A DNA stretch of 64,000 nt, from assembly GCF_016802725.1 (NCBI RefSeq), contig NC_052672.1, forward strand, positions 936,001-1,000,000, read 5' to 3'. How positions within the stretch are numbered: the first letter of the stretch is position 1; every line of letters starts with the position of its first letter. Shown here piece after piece: positions 47,072 through 60,123 of the stretch. The DNA comes from Solenopsis invicta (lineage: Eukaryota; Arthropoda; Insecta; Hymenoptera; Formicidae). The notes beneath the pieces were generated by a model, which was not told where the DNA came from, did no database searches, and saw only the letters and a program-made list of their open reading frames with translations. Position numbers and translations under genes: made by a program.

Positions 47072-47595
47072 ATGGACAACCCTAGCGGCGGAAGAGACGG
47101 TCGGTACGCGAGTCTCGGCTACAGCATGGGAATGATGGGGAGCGATGCTGGCACGGAAATCTACGGCCGACCGTCCACCTCTCAGCTTGGGCGGCGGCAG
47201 CGGCAGCGGCGGCGGCGGCGGCTTCTCAGATAGGCCGCGGCGGCGGCGGCGCCACCATGATGTCACCCGCGGGCGCCGCGACGCCAGGCGTCGGCTCCGT
47301 TCAGCGGGGCATCAAGCGCACCACCTCCGACGTCTGCTACGGCGACGACGGTAACAATCCGGCGGCGCGGCAGCAGTCACTCTCGCAGGGTATGTCCACC
47401 GGCGGCGGCATGCCCGGCGACTGCGTGCCTGACAATCTCGACGAATCCTTCACGAGTTTGGGCCAGCCGAAAAAATCACCTCCCTCGAACGGCAAGAAGA
47501 CCAAAGGCCGGGTTAAGATTAAGATGGAGTACATTGACAATAAGCTCAGAAGGTACACCACGTTCTCCAAGAGGAAAACTGGCATTATGAAGAAG
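47072..47595 (+). CDS. bs: Serum response factor / blistered, 5' coding exon (apparent frameshift near 47190)
   Basis: This exon encodes the N-terminus and first part of the MADS box of SRF, the CArG-box binding transcription factor (blistered in flies: wing intervein and tracheal terminal cells). The downstream part is secure: from ATG 47257, MMSPAGAATPGVGSVQRGIK, ... then GKKTKGRVKIKMEYIDNKLR and RYTTFSKRKTGIMKK, ending in phase 0 at AAGAAG|GTTTGT (47595). Upstream, ATG 47072 gives MDNPSGGRDGRYASLGYSMG, MMGSDAGTEIYGRPSTSQLG, which looks like real SRF N-terminus but runs to a stop at 47231. Switching to the other frame after QLG gives an Ala run, SQIGRGGGGATMMSP, that would join them; one extra base (near 47190, GGGCGG) would restore this. 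Alternatively translation starts at 47257, which has a strong GCCACCATG context. Confidence 0.85.
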
Positions 47596-50500
47596 GTTTG
47601 TATCGTGCAGCCCGGCAAACCTCGTCTAACATACCAGCTACGTGATAAGCGCTCGTGGGAGCCGTGACTCGACAGCGCGGTGTCGCGTACCTCTTTTGCG
47701 TCTCTTGACTAACTTTCAGTGTTCTTAGAGAGAAGGAAAAAGAAAAGTGTGCGTGTACGCACGCACGTTAAATTCTGTGAAAACAGCATTTACACTGATG
47801 ACGACGACGACGACGACGACGAGGTTCTGAGTTCTGAGCACGAGCAATGCTCAACGAGTTTCTCGCGCGTTTTCTCTTTGATTGTCGCAACAACGATGGG
47901 ATGCTGCGCGAGGGCTCCAGTGTGCGCGCGCCCGCGCCCGCGATTTACGAGTGACAGCACTCGCAACTCTCTTCCACGGCTATTACGCATTTGCTAAGAG
48001 GACCGGTTGCTTGCACTTGAAGCTGGCAGTTAGCATTTACTCTGATTAATTTTTTGTGTGTATCTTTGTGCCAGAGACTGTAAACCAAGTGGGAAGCGCG
48101 TATCTTCCGATTCTTTCATCCGGTTTTTTCAGTGACACGATGAAGAGGGGAAGGGGAGGGGGATAGAGAGAGAATTTAAAAAAATGTTTAGAGAATTTTA
48201 AAAAAATTGTTTATTTTGTTTTAATTTTCATCCTTTAAATGTTAATTTTAAACAACCCTCAAAAAAAATAAAAAAAACTATTGAATGCACGATGTAAGAA
48301 AAGTGAAACAATGCGCATCGTCGGCTCGATGTGTGATGAGCCAATAAAATTTGGGTTCAAATACATCCGCGCAATTTGAATACGAAACCTTCACACGTAC
48401 TTAAAATGCATGTTTAAAAAAAAAATAAATATAAAAATATAAATATACTTGGCATAAAATAAACCAAGTCCCACCTTCATCTTCACATTCTTTTTCTTTA
48501 GTAGCCCTTGGATTTTCGATTATTTCTGATTCACGTATAATCGCAATATCATGGTACCTTCACATTCATGACATTTAAGGCTGTAGTTATAATGAAATCT
48601 AGCATTTGAACTCAATTCTGGTTGGTCGAGACATATGATCTACTGCGCATCTGGTTACCTGTTACACCTTACATCATGATTAGATGGTCTTTAAAAAATA
48701 AAAAAAAAACCTGAGTTTTTTCAAACTCTGTTGCTGCATTTGAATTCCACGCGAAATGATTGCTGCTTTTAAGCGATAAATAATCAAATAATTAACTTTT
48801 GAATATTGTAAATGAATACTATAGATTAGTGTTCTTAATCTGGCAAAATTCTCAAAAATTTAAAAAAATCCGGTTTTTTTTTTTTTTTTTTTTTTTAAGA
48901 TAATATCTTTAATATCCTTAATGGTTAAGAATGTTTTTCGCATGTAGAAGCTGTAATAAGTAATTCATATTCATATTGATTGTTTCATTATTATTTTGTT
49001 TATTTTTCAAAGAAAGGTAAAAACTTAGTTTTTTAAATTGTATTTTTCTAGAAAATTAAAAACATACTATGGGTACAACCTAAACAACATATAATATTTA
49101 TAAAAGATTTACAAAATGTTTCATAAATATTTCTAAATTCAATAACTAATATGTAATACAATATATAAATATTTTTGTGATCGTAGATTGAACACATTAT
49201 ACAGATTTATCATATACAAATAATGAAATATGTATAAAATATAAATATTTTTTTATTTATCATAAATGTATAAAATATTTAGTCTCTTTTAGTAAGATGT
49301 TGAGTAAAGATTTTATAATTTTTTTTTCTTTTGTATGAAATATGTATAACATATTTACATAATTTGAAAAAATAAATAATAAATATTTATGAATATGAGA
49401 AATATTATGTATTATCTAGAAAATAAATAAATAAACGTTAAAGTAATCTATCATAAATTTTCAATCAAAAATAATGTAAATGCTCCAATAACTGGAACGA
49501 TATAACCGAGAGCTAAAATTGTTAAATTTTTGTGAGGATTCATGATATAACATAATCTAATTATATAATTCATTCAAATATGAAATAAAAGAATGTTATT
49601 CTTGACATACACACACATTTTTAATTTTAAAACAATGAACTTGTAAAGTCTGAATTCATCAATATCCTGACAATCTAAAACGCTTGTGTTTAATGTCCTA
49701 TGCTTATCCTAAATATTTGTTCTTTGTATTATTTATAAAATAAATAAAATCTTGGCAAATACATAATGTTTCTTAAAAAAAAAGTTGTAAAACATCAAAA
49801 TATAAATGCCAATCTAGTTGTGCAATAATTTTTTCTAACGTTAAATTTTTTAAATATTTAAAACAATCTACCTTATGTCTTGAAATATTTAAAAATTATA
49901 ATTGAACCTTAATATTATAAGAAATATATTTTTAAGATTAATGATAATAATGGTTTCCGTCTGTGTATATAGAAACATGTTCAGTCACATTTATCTGAGA
50001 AATTTTCAGATTTCTAGTATTATTATATAGACACGTTTTGTAATTTAATTGTTTGTACATTGCTTGCAATATTTATATTAGATAAAACGTATATGAACAA
50101 TAATTTTGTTATTTTAAAACGATAGATAATCTTTCCGTCGATGTTATAAGATCGCGCATGTGGGAATGAAAGATTAATTCGGTACAACGTTCAAATTTTA
50201 AAAAATTATTTAAGCAATTTCTTATCGCAACTTTGATAAAGCGTCTCTATTTTTTCTTTAATTATTTATTGATCTTAAAAAAAAATCTTAAAATTATTTT
50301 ACCTCTGCCAATTGCGACTCACTTTTCTCTTAATACAATTTCCCCTCATTACTGTGTTGCTGTTCTTTTTTATTTATTGTAAGTTCAGCCAATAGTTAAG
50401 AACGGATTAACAATAAGGTGACTGGTATATCTACTGCACTTACAACTCAATTTATAAAATATTATTTACCATTTTTAAGGAAAATGAACTATACCATTAA

Positions 50501-53500
50501 AAACTTTTATACTGTGGCTGTTATTATAAAAAAGTTAGAAGTATTTATTTTCTTATATATTTAAAGAAAACTTGAAAAAACCTTTATATATTTTATAGAA
50601 TATATGAGATATGTGGCGCGTAGATAATTTACAAATCATACTTATAAATAAGACATAAAACGACAATAACTGATAAAATGTGTTTACAAAGTTAGGGTAT
50701 AAATATATAAACAATATAATAATAGTAATACAATATTAAAGAAATTAATACATGCAGATAACAGTAAAATGCATTTTAATTTATACATGCGTAAGTGCTG
50801 CCTCCTAATCACTGAGCGGTAATGCAGCATTAATCCTATGCGCCAAAAGTGCCAAGTATTCCCAACAGATAAGATATTAAACTAACATCAAACTGAATAA
50901 AAAACACAAGAGCTAAGCAATTTTATTTTGTTGTACTTTATCTTTTACTACCCTTCTACACTCGTGTATCACGAAATAACCGCTAAGTTTATTACACTTC
51001 CTACAATAATCATTTTACATAGGTTACAATACATAATTGCATTATTTACTACGTTGATAAATCGATTCAACTTACTGTGATTTCGTTAACATTAACAGTA
51101 AAAAAATAAAAATTATACAATACTAATATGGCATAAAGATACATAACAGAGTAATTGCGTGTAACTATCCTGACTTATATTTTTTTTCGATTTCTGCGGC
51201 ATAAATCTTCGCGTGGCGTAACTACTGATCCTACACTGGCTACTTTCTACTCACTCTTGTACCTTCATACACATACACATGCACGCACACATTTCTCTCT
51301 CCCTTTCCTTCCTTCCCTTTTTCTTTCTGCTACTTCTGCTCTTCGTAATCATTTTGCTGTCTTTCCTGTTTAATTTTTGTCTAATAGATCTATTTTTTTT
51401 CAGACACTGTATTATATCATTCTACAATTTGCTTTAGATATCCCGACGTTACATTATAAATTCTGCATATTCTCAACTTTTGTTTTTCCTAGTATCTACT
51501 GGATTTCTCTACGTTTCGCATTTCAGTCACTTGCCAATGACTTCGTTTAAGCTCTTTTCTTTTCAAGTATCTTGGTTTCCTCCACGGTGCTAATTTTGTT
51601 TAACCTGTTGTATCTTTATGTTTTTCTCATTATGAAGTCATCGTAATCTCTTCATCTCTCTTTTCCACATCTTCACTAATCTGTCTTTGCAGCTCTTTCT
51701 TTGCTCGCTACATTCTCTCTGAAATATATTTCCTTTCTATTAGCCCTCTTTTCGTTTTTTTTTTTTTTTTTTTTTATACTTTTTAATTAGGCTTTTCTTG
51801 CTTTTTAGCACTGCTTTTTCAAATCTTGATGCTTTCCACAAACTTTTTAGCATTAATCTTGATCGTGTTTCTTTTAGCATAGTTTCTTTCAGTATAGTTC
51901 GAAGAATCAAGTTTTAATATCTATTTTATAAAATTTATTTTTTCCAACTTTTTTTTCTCCCATTCTTATATCTCTGTATTGTATGTCAGAATTGGTAAAA
52001 AAGTTACTGTTTAAAATTAGATATATATAATTTAACTCGAGTTATCGTTGCTTACAGTTAAAATCAATATGCGCAAATGATGAAGAGAACATTTTTTTGC
52101 TTAGATCGAAAGTGTGTAAACATATTTATACGCGAAACATAGGGAATGTTGGACAACCGTAACCAAAATTTGTTTGTGAAAATTAGAATGGCAATCAAAC
52201 TATACTATTGCCAAATTTTAGACAATAATATCGCGCATCTAAATGAACTAAAATATTGAAAAAAATAAAAGATTGGGATCGCAAATTCACGGTGTACTGT
52301 TCTTAAAAAGAGAATAATTTCTAGACTAATCTCAGTTTTTTTTGTAATATTTATGTATTTTTTTAAGATGGATAGATTTTAATAAATAAAATTTTGTTTA
52401 CCTACAGAAAGGCGACTATCAATTTTGAAGTGTATTCTCTTTCTCCTTCGCCTTTTTCAATTTATTATTTTATCCTTATTGCTCGGATATATATTTACTA
52501 TTTTAAACAAACATCTCTTTAGTGAAAAAAAATTATTTTTATTAAAGTAAATGTAATCATATGAAACTTTGCAGTATTTTTATGTTCATAATCTAAAAAT
52601 ATATTTTGACGATGTCGTTTATAAATAAATACATAAATATTTGTTATTTAAACACATAAATATTATTTAATTATTGATTCATTAATAGTTGGTATTAACA
52701 CTTGGTATTAACAAGCACTTAAAAAAAAAAATTTGCAATCCTTATTTCAATTATTTTTTGATAAGGCGTCAAGTTGTTAATTAGTTGTAGTTATCGAAAA
52801 ATGATGTGCGTGTTCGTATGTGTGTAGCACTTGTATTATCTCAGTTATTAAATGAATTGCTGGAAATAACTCATTTATTTAATAGCCTGCCGTTATATAG
52901 TAGCGCTAATATGCTAATACATACTAGTTGACAATTGTTATAAAACATTTTTACTTTCGAGCGTTTTTAAATTTTTAAATACATTTTAACATTTAAAGGG
53001 ATCCCGTTAAAGTTATTCCGTTTTACCAATTATTCACGATTTTTTTCAGCGCGCTATTTTTTTTAATTGTATTTACAGATTTAAAAATCCTTTTCTACGA
53101 TTAAAGTATAAGCTAAGTAAATGAAACTCAAGTCGATCAAGAACGAAAAAATTTAAGAAATTTAGATTTTTTTTGTTTTTATCTACTTTTAGCCTAATAT
53201 GGCGTCAGCATGTGCCAATATTTGCTTCATACAAAAATTTTGCTGTCTGTACAAAACAGAAATGGTCTGAGATATAAATTACATTATAAATTAACGTTGT
53301 GTTTTTAGATTTTGGCTTGGATACTTAATATGAAAGATTAGTGTATCTGAAAATTTGCATCTACATGCATGCAATATTGATCTATGTATTAATGTTTTGT
53401 AAATCATATATATGTATTTTAAATCGCATCCTCTTAATTACTCATATTTTCTTTTCTTATATTTTACCGTATTATATGAATACACAAATACACTTGAGTG

Positions 53501-53542
53501 TTTTTTGTTATTTAATTTAACATTTTATTCGGCTGTACGTAA

Positions 53543-55485
53543 TACAGTGCTGGCCAAAAATGTAGCGACATTGCATAATGGGAATGTTTGGAAATGCTTA
53601 CAATTTTCTTGCATCTCTCGAAAAGTTAAATATTTCGGTGAAAAAAATCGTAGAAAAGTTTTTAACCACGCATTTTAAAAAATAAAGATAAAGTTTTTAA
53701 ATCTGTGTTTGAATTTTGTTTCTGCATTTTGTTTCTAAATTACAATTAAAAATTAATATTTTTGCAATATTTTTGTTTTAATTTGAAGCGCTGCAATTTA
53801 ATGAAACATTATTGGATAAAATTTAATATAAAAGTACTTCGGAGTAGGCTCTTTAAGCTTGAAAATGCTTTTCAAAGCATTGATAAAAAATTGATACGAT
53901 AATTTTTAGCAATATTGGATTTTTAACGTAAAACTTTATGTTTTATGAAATGTTTTATGAAATAGCTTTGAAACTAAAGGTCTTACGGAAAAAGAAAAGA
54001 GAAAAAATGTTTATCATAAAGTTTTAAATTCGTATAAATTTTTTTCAACTTTTGATTTTTATTAAAAAAACACATTGTACCTACTTTTTATAGTTTCTGC
54101 AGACCAAAAGTTTTAAAGTTATAAATTTTTAGGATCGAGAGCAGAAAGAGATTATATGCAAAATGCATTTCACAATATTTTATTTGTTTTTCTATATACA
54201 TATTAGGCTGGTCCAAAAAATCGACTATTTTTTATCTTTATGCGCTTCATTGGAATTTGAAAGTATATGTTGCAAAAGTAAATTTTGTTTTTTGTTCAGA
54301 TTTTTAAAAAATGTTTTAGAAGTCGCTCTAGTCGTTTAAACATGAAAATCGACGTAACATAATATTTTAATTTTTTTATATCACATTGAGGCATATCCTG
54401 TTGAGTTGATCATTGAGATATTGTAGCCAGGAATCAAATATATATGCTTGATTTTTTGTAGCCAAAAATACTGACAGTAAGTCATTTATTTAATTCTTCA
54501 AAACTCGAATTTTTGGTATGAGGGCCAGGCTTAAGAAAAATCGCATTTTTTAAGCATTTTATGACTGTTGCGCTGTCAATAAATGTTACAGTTTCTGTAT
54601 ATCATAATATATTCTCCATTGAACAAGGAAACCGATACCACAAACGATTTTTAACTGCGATTGGTCAAAATAAATTTTTTAAGCATTTAAATGTTTATTT
54701 TTGTAAAAATTCAAGTTTTGAAGAATTAAATAAATGACTCACTGTCAGTATTTTTGGCTACAAAAATTCAAACTTATATATTTGATTCTTGGGAACAATA
54801 TCTTAATGATGAGCTCAACAGGATATGCCTCAATATGATTTAAAAAAATAAAAATACCATGTTACGTCAATTTTCGTGTTTAAACGACTACAGCGACTTC
54901 TAAAACATTTTTTTTAAATCTGAACAAAAAACGAAATTTGCTTTTGCAACATATACTTTCGATTTCCGGTGAAGCACATGAAGAAAAAAAATAGTTGGTT
55001 TTTTTGGACCATCCTAATACATATAGTATATTGCAATGCTATATTATTATTTTGTGTAATAGATACCAAGATAACACACTTAAAAAGAAAAAACAAAAGA
55101 AAACATGGGACGCAAAAGACACAACATTGCATGACTTTTGCGATTGTATAAAAACAAAAAATTAAGTTACAAAAGAGTAGTTAAATTTGAATTTTCCTAA
55201 AGTACTCTTCGGAGATTAGTTGCGCAAGACTTGCCATCAAAAGAATGTATAAATATAAGATTAGGACGAAAACCAATATAATGTCTTCAGAAATGGAAGC
55301 ATAGTTAATAAAAGTAGTAAAACATCTATTATAAAAAAAAACTGATTAAAAATATATCATTGGATAACAAAATATTATTTTTTTAAACAAAATTAATTTT
55401 TAAAATTTATATTTGTAATCCCATGTTACTGTTTCTGTTTTTCTTTGATCTATTATGCAATGTCGCTACATTTTTATAAATAATG
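53543..55485. mobile_element. Tc1/mariner-like TIR element (about 1.9 kb), non-autonomous, with nested element
   Basis: ATGTAGCGACATTGCATAAT (53560-53579) has an exact reverse complement ATTATGCAATGTCGCTACAT (55452-55471). The left end continues outward as TACAGTGCTGGCCAAAA, and the right end is degraded. No transposase ORF. A foldback element (54206-55014) is inserted inside. Confidence 0.75.
54206..55014. mobile_element. Foldback MITE, 809 bp, about 300-bp arms, TA duplication
   Basis: Left TA|GGCTGGTCCAAAAAATCGA and right GGTTTTTTTGGACCATCC|TA. The arms match over about 300 bp, for example AGGCATATCCTGTTGAGTTG against CAACAGGATATGCCT, and GTAGCCAAAAATACTGACAG against CTGTCAGTATTTTTGGCTAC. 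No ORF. A mariner-type MITE by its TA duplication. Confidence 0.9.
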
Positions 55486-57769
55486 TAATAAATATTTTAT
55501 AATTTTGAGTCTAGAAACTATTAAACAATACTTTGATAAATATAATCGTGAAGTTTGACTAACAAAGTTATTGTGTAAAATGTAAATGAGTGACTATGAT
55601 ACTATCTTCTCTTGTACTATTTAAAAAAATTTAAATAACGTTAATATGATCTTCACAAAAACTTCTACGTTAAATAAGAGTCATTGCTTTACATGTTTTC
55701 AACATATAAAGTAATGACTCTTATTATATCGAAACAAATCAAATTTTGTTTGAAATATTTTTAGGAGAAATGCATTATATCTGAAGTATTTTATTTTATT
55801 ATTATACATATATGAAATACGATGCGATAACATGTATAAACGTTATGATTAATTGAGCAATTTTTTGCATGAAAAATTATCTTTTGGTATCTGGAATCAA
55901 AATCCAAAATATGCAAAAATTGATGTGTGATACTTGAAAACGATTACTTGTCAGCTTTTACGTGTTTCACAAAATGTCTTAAAAGTATAATATGCAGAAG
56001 GTACATATGTAAATACAGATGTGACAAAAGTAGATATAGGCGCTACATTTACTTTTTGCCATGTCCCTAAAATTTAATCATGATACTGATCAAAATCTCA
56101 TGACGTTACTCGCAATTTAATTTCTTCAGATTGCTAATATGCTTTGTAATTAGAATTGCATGCTCTTTTTCTCTTTTCTCCCCCTCTTTTCTTTCCTTCT
56201 ATCTCATTCTTTTTCCATCTGCCACCCCTTCCTGCTCTTCACCCTCTCTTTTAGGATTATTTTATTGGTTGTCTTATTTTTTCCATTTTTGTACTTGAAA
56301 AACTTTTGATTCTTTTTATGATAGATTTGAATCTCAATACGATTTTGCATGATACCAGTATTAGTAGTGATATACTTGTATAGTCTCCGTGTCGTACAAA
56401 ATGTTTTAAAAGTTCTTCAGATGCTATTGAATTATGGAATAAATTACCATTACTTAATATTACCATGCGACACATTTTTTAAAAGAAAATTTTTTAATTA
56501 TCTTACAATAAATGTTTAGTTTTCTTACACATTTACATTTTTTTATATCCACACTTATGCGCACTATATACAATCACATTAATGTACACTTTTACACTTA
56601 TTACATTGTTTTCATAATTCTTCAAGGTTCTTATACTGTTTATTTTCATATATCACTTTGCACAGTAGTGTATAGGCTTGATTAATTTTACATTTTTAAA
56701 TATTTGTATTTCATCTATATCACATGTTCTTATCTCTTATGTACTATTATCAGTGTTTAAGGGGAATTTGTTCCAGAGTGTAAAGTAAATAACGATTTAT
56801 CATCATTTCTTATGAATATATCAGAGTCTCTTATCGAAATTGGAGTAATTGCTCGGAAGAAACATGTATAGAAAATGAGAGTAATGTTGTTTCTTTCTTT
56901 TTCTTCGTACATTAAGAAAATATGTTTAAAAAAAATTAATCGATTTGTTCTTACAAACATACATAATTGAATATCAATATTACAAAATCACATGTGTTAG
57001 ATGTAAATGTTTCGCACGAAATATGTATCGCACAGTGATCACTTTGAAAAAATGTATCTAATCATGCTATACTTGTTTAAATGGCCTACGACATAATTGA
57101 ATTTTAGTTAAGTTATTTATTATGTTGATATTTGAGGTGTTTTACATAGGGTTGGGCAATGGAATTTTGGAAAGAATAAATTCAGTTTTTAATGCATAGA
57201 AAAAGAAATAATCTTTATTATACTATTCGGTTATACAAACGAGATGTCACGCTTGATTCGCACGGATGCACAAAGCCAAACAGTTGATTTTAAGGCCAAC
57301 GATAACGTTCAGAACAAATTTAATTTTTATGGACATAAAGCATAATGAACCGTTACACCTTAACATAGATATTGCATCAATATTTAAAGAATAACGAAAA
57401 CATATTCTAATATTTTATGAGTCACGCATCAGTGTGAAATATTACAATTGTTTATCGTAAAGCATGTTGCGAAAAAGGAATATCTCACGTAACAAATACA
57501 TTATCATAACAGCAAATTCACAATTAATATGTTCGTAAAATGCATTTATACTTTTTCTGGTAGAGCAAGAGAGAAGGAGGGAGGAGAAACTAAATAATCA
57601 AATCTTTCGTCTTATTGGCCTTATTGTACTTTAAAGTATTTTCAAATTTATACGGGCTGACCTCGTATTAATGTGTTCTAAATAAATTGTTTTTAAAATG
57701 TTTAGATGTAAAACAAGTAAATTTGTCTCTTGAAGAATTAACGAACTATCGATTTGACGTATTTTGCAG

Positions 57770-58375
57770 GCATACGAATTATCGACGCTGACTGGTACGC
57801 AGGTGATGTTATTAGTGGCGAGCGAGACTGGCCACGTATACACGTTCGCGACGCGTAAACTGCAACCGATGATCACGAGCGATGCCGGCAAGGCGCTGAT
57901 CCAGACCTGTCTTAACAGTCCGGATCCGCCGCCATCGGGCTCATCGGGCGACCAGAGGATGTCAGCCACTGGCTTCGAGGAGACCGAGCTGACGTACAAC
58001 ATCGCCGACGACGAGCAGAAAGTAAGGCAACTGGTGTACGGCTCGCCGCACGGTGGCTCGCTGCACGCCGGTTATCCTGGTACCGGGCCCGGTAGCGGGC
58101 CAGCGGGCGGCCCGACCGCGGGGGCCCATCCGCCGCCACCGCCACCGCTGCCACCGGGCTCGCAGCACGCGCCGTCCTCGCACGCGCAGCACGCGCACCT
58201 CATAGCGCATGCACACGCGGCCGCCGCCGCCTCTCCGAGCTCGCATCTTGTGCCGTGCTCGAGCCCTGGCCCGATGCTCGCCGGAGGCTCATACCAGCAA
58301 TCATGTCCCTCGCCTCTGCCGCCCCATCATGCTGCCTACCATCCCCATATGTCGCACTCGCACCCCCAACGGTAG
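57770..58375 (+). CDS. bs: Serum response factor / blistered, second exon (MADS/SAM domain)
   Basis: The exon starts after ATTTTGCAG and continues the MADS box of the 47595 exon in phase 0: IMKK joins AYELSTLTGTQVMLLVASET, then GHVYTFATRKLQPMITSDAG and KALIQTCLNSP. This is the SRF dimerisation and SAM (cofactor-binding) segment. DQRMSATGFEETELTYNIAD is the conserved post-MADS block. The frame stays open through a Gly/Pro/His/Ala-rich tail to TAG at 58373. However, GTAAGG at 58022 is a strong in-frame donor just after DDEQK, close to where vertebrate SRF has an exon boundary, so 58022-58375 could be intron or an alternative C-terminus. Further exons may lie beyond. Confidence 0.9.
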   Translation, partial: AYELSTLTGTQVMLLVASETGHVYTFATRKLQPMITSDAGKALIQTCLNSPDPPPSGSSGDQRMSATGFEETELTYNIADDEQKVRQLVYGSPHGGSLHAGYPGTGPGSGPAGGPTAGAHPPPPPPLPPGSQHAPSSHAQHAHLIAHAHAAAAASPSSHLVPCSSPGPMLAGGSYQQSCPSPLPPHHAAYHPHMSHSHPQR

Positions 58376-59402
58376 TACGCGCTCGCCGCTCGTCGGTCTT
58401 TCATGCTCCGTCCTCCGTTCCCGCCGCATTTCACGTTTTAAAACATTTAAAAGTTTGTGAAAACAAAAATCGCATTGCGAACATTCGATGTCGATATTGC
58501 TCAGACGTGTTGCTGCAACGTGCACTGAGTCCGAATATATTCACAAGAGAGAGGAGATTTCAGGAGTGGCTCATTTAGCTACATTGCAATTGACCACGGC
58601 TATTCACATTGATGTGATAGGAGTTTTATTTTGGATCAATTAACAAATTTTATATTAAATTGATCAAGTGGCAACGTGGGCAATTCGATACCATTCGCAG
58701 ACTTGTCTCGCATCAATGCTCATCGTGGGTTTGACAGAGCGATGCAAATAGTAACAATTACTCGCATCAACAACGTAAGAAAATTTGTACAATTTATATT
58801 TTATAAAAAAACTGATTAGGTGTGTGTTGAAGAAAATAACAATTAACTCAAACACGATTCCAGAAATCTTTGTTTAGTAATGATAAAGAAATCGTAAATT
58901 AATAAAATGATTGAATATGTCAAATATCAGAATTTAAATAGTTACAAAAATGAGAAATCATTGTTTAAATCCGCGTATTACATATATAATGTTTTTTTTA
59001 ATACGATTTAACATTATAAGTTTTTGGTGCGTATTTTGTTTATTTTCCACAATTAATCTCCGCTCTCCCGAGAAATACGGCATACAACTATTTTAGTGTG
59101 CACCAACATAAAGCCATGTGCGGCTTTCAGATACCGAAATAATTTCTCTTCGGGCATCGCGTGTACCACTGACGTAATTTCTCTTTAGATGTTATTTCGC
59201 GCCGACGAGCGTGTGCCGTAGAGTCACGTATGGTATTTATTGAATTATATACGATGGACGCGCGAGAGCAATCGTAGGCTTCCCTTTGCATTCGAGTATT
59301 CTTCAGCGTTCGGTCGTACATGACTATGGCCAATCCCATGTGCGCAAATCTAGTCTAATTTCTCGACACGTTTTTACTTAAATATATATTCATATGTTAT
59401 AC

Positions 59403-59517
59403 CTACACACGCACATACACACACATGCGCGCGCGCGTGCACACACACGCACAAACGCACGCACGCACGCATACATGTTGTGTGTGCGTACATGCACATA
59501 CATACACGCACATATTG
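59403..59517. repeat. CA/GC-rich simple-repeat tract
   Basis: Mixed CACACA, GCGCGCGCG and CGCACGCACG units. Confidence 0.85.
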
Positions 59518-60123
59518 GTCAAGATGTTTACTATAAAAAAAAAAAGTAAAAAAACCGGGAAAACTTGGAATTTTCAAGGAATTTTTTTTTTATTTTTGAA
59601 AACCATAGATTTTTATAGGATTTTATTCGACATCAGAAAAATTTTTGAAATTTTTCTTTTAGGTCCTGCACACAATGTGGAGGAGTATTAGATATTAGGA
59701 ATAAGAATTAAAATTTTAGAAACAGTGTCCTCAATGAACACTATAGATAAATAATAAATTGTTATGCATTTATGCCTCACATTTTATTTGTATCTATTGT
59801 GTGTTACGTTTAATGTTCATGGAGCAAACTGATTCTAAAATTTTAATTCCTATTCTTAGTATTTAATATTGCGCACAAGGCTTTAAATTTAAATTTTATC
59901 TTCTTTTGACAAAATTGTTTGTTCGATTATTTTTTTCTTGATAATGCAAAATCGATTAACAATAAATATATTCACGTATATTCTTATGTGACTCGCGACT
60001 TTTTATTTAAAAAAATAACAGTAAAAGACAATATATTATTTTAAATGGGCGTTGTGTGCTTAAACACCGTGAATTAGAGCCGTGTATTGCAGACAGATTG
60101 TTATGTGTTATATTTAATTTACA

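Larger units (their letters stand above)
47596..57769 (+). other. SRF intron (10.2 kb) with nested transposons
   Basis: From GTTTGT to ATTTTGCAG. Its first 400 bp remain CpG-rich, including a GAC repeat near 47800-47825. A 23-T run is at 48874-48896. The only clear element is the TIR transposon at 53543-55485 with a nested foldback element. The rest is AT-rich; no further coding exon seen. Confidence 0.75.

Noticed and set aside
47716..47997. Open frames just after the SRF first exon donor
   Set aside because: They sit in the CpG-rich start of the intron and include a GAC repeat; no SRF homology continues past the MADS half-box.
57912..58578. Open frames overlapping SRF exon 2 in other frames
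   Set aside because: Shadows of the GC-rich SRF tail; only the SRF frame carries known domain motifs.
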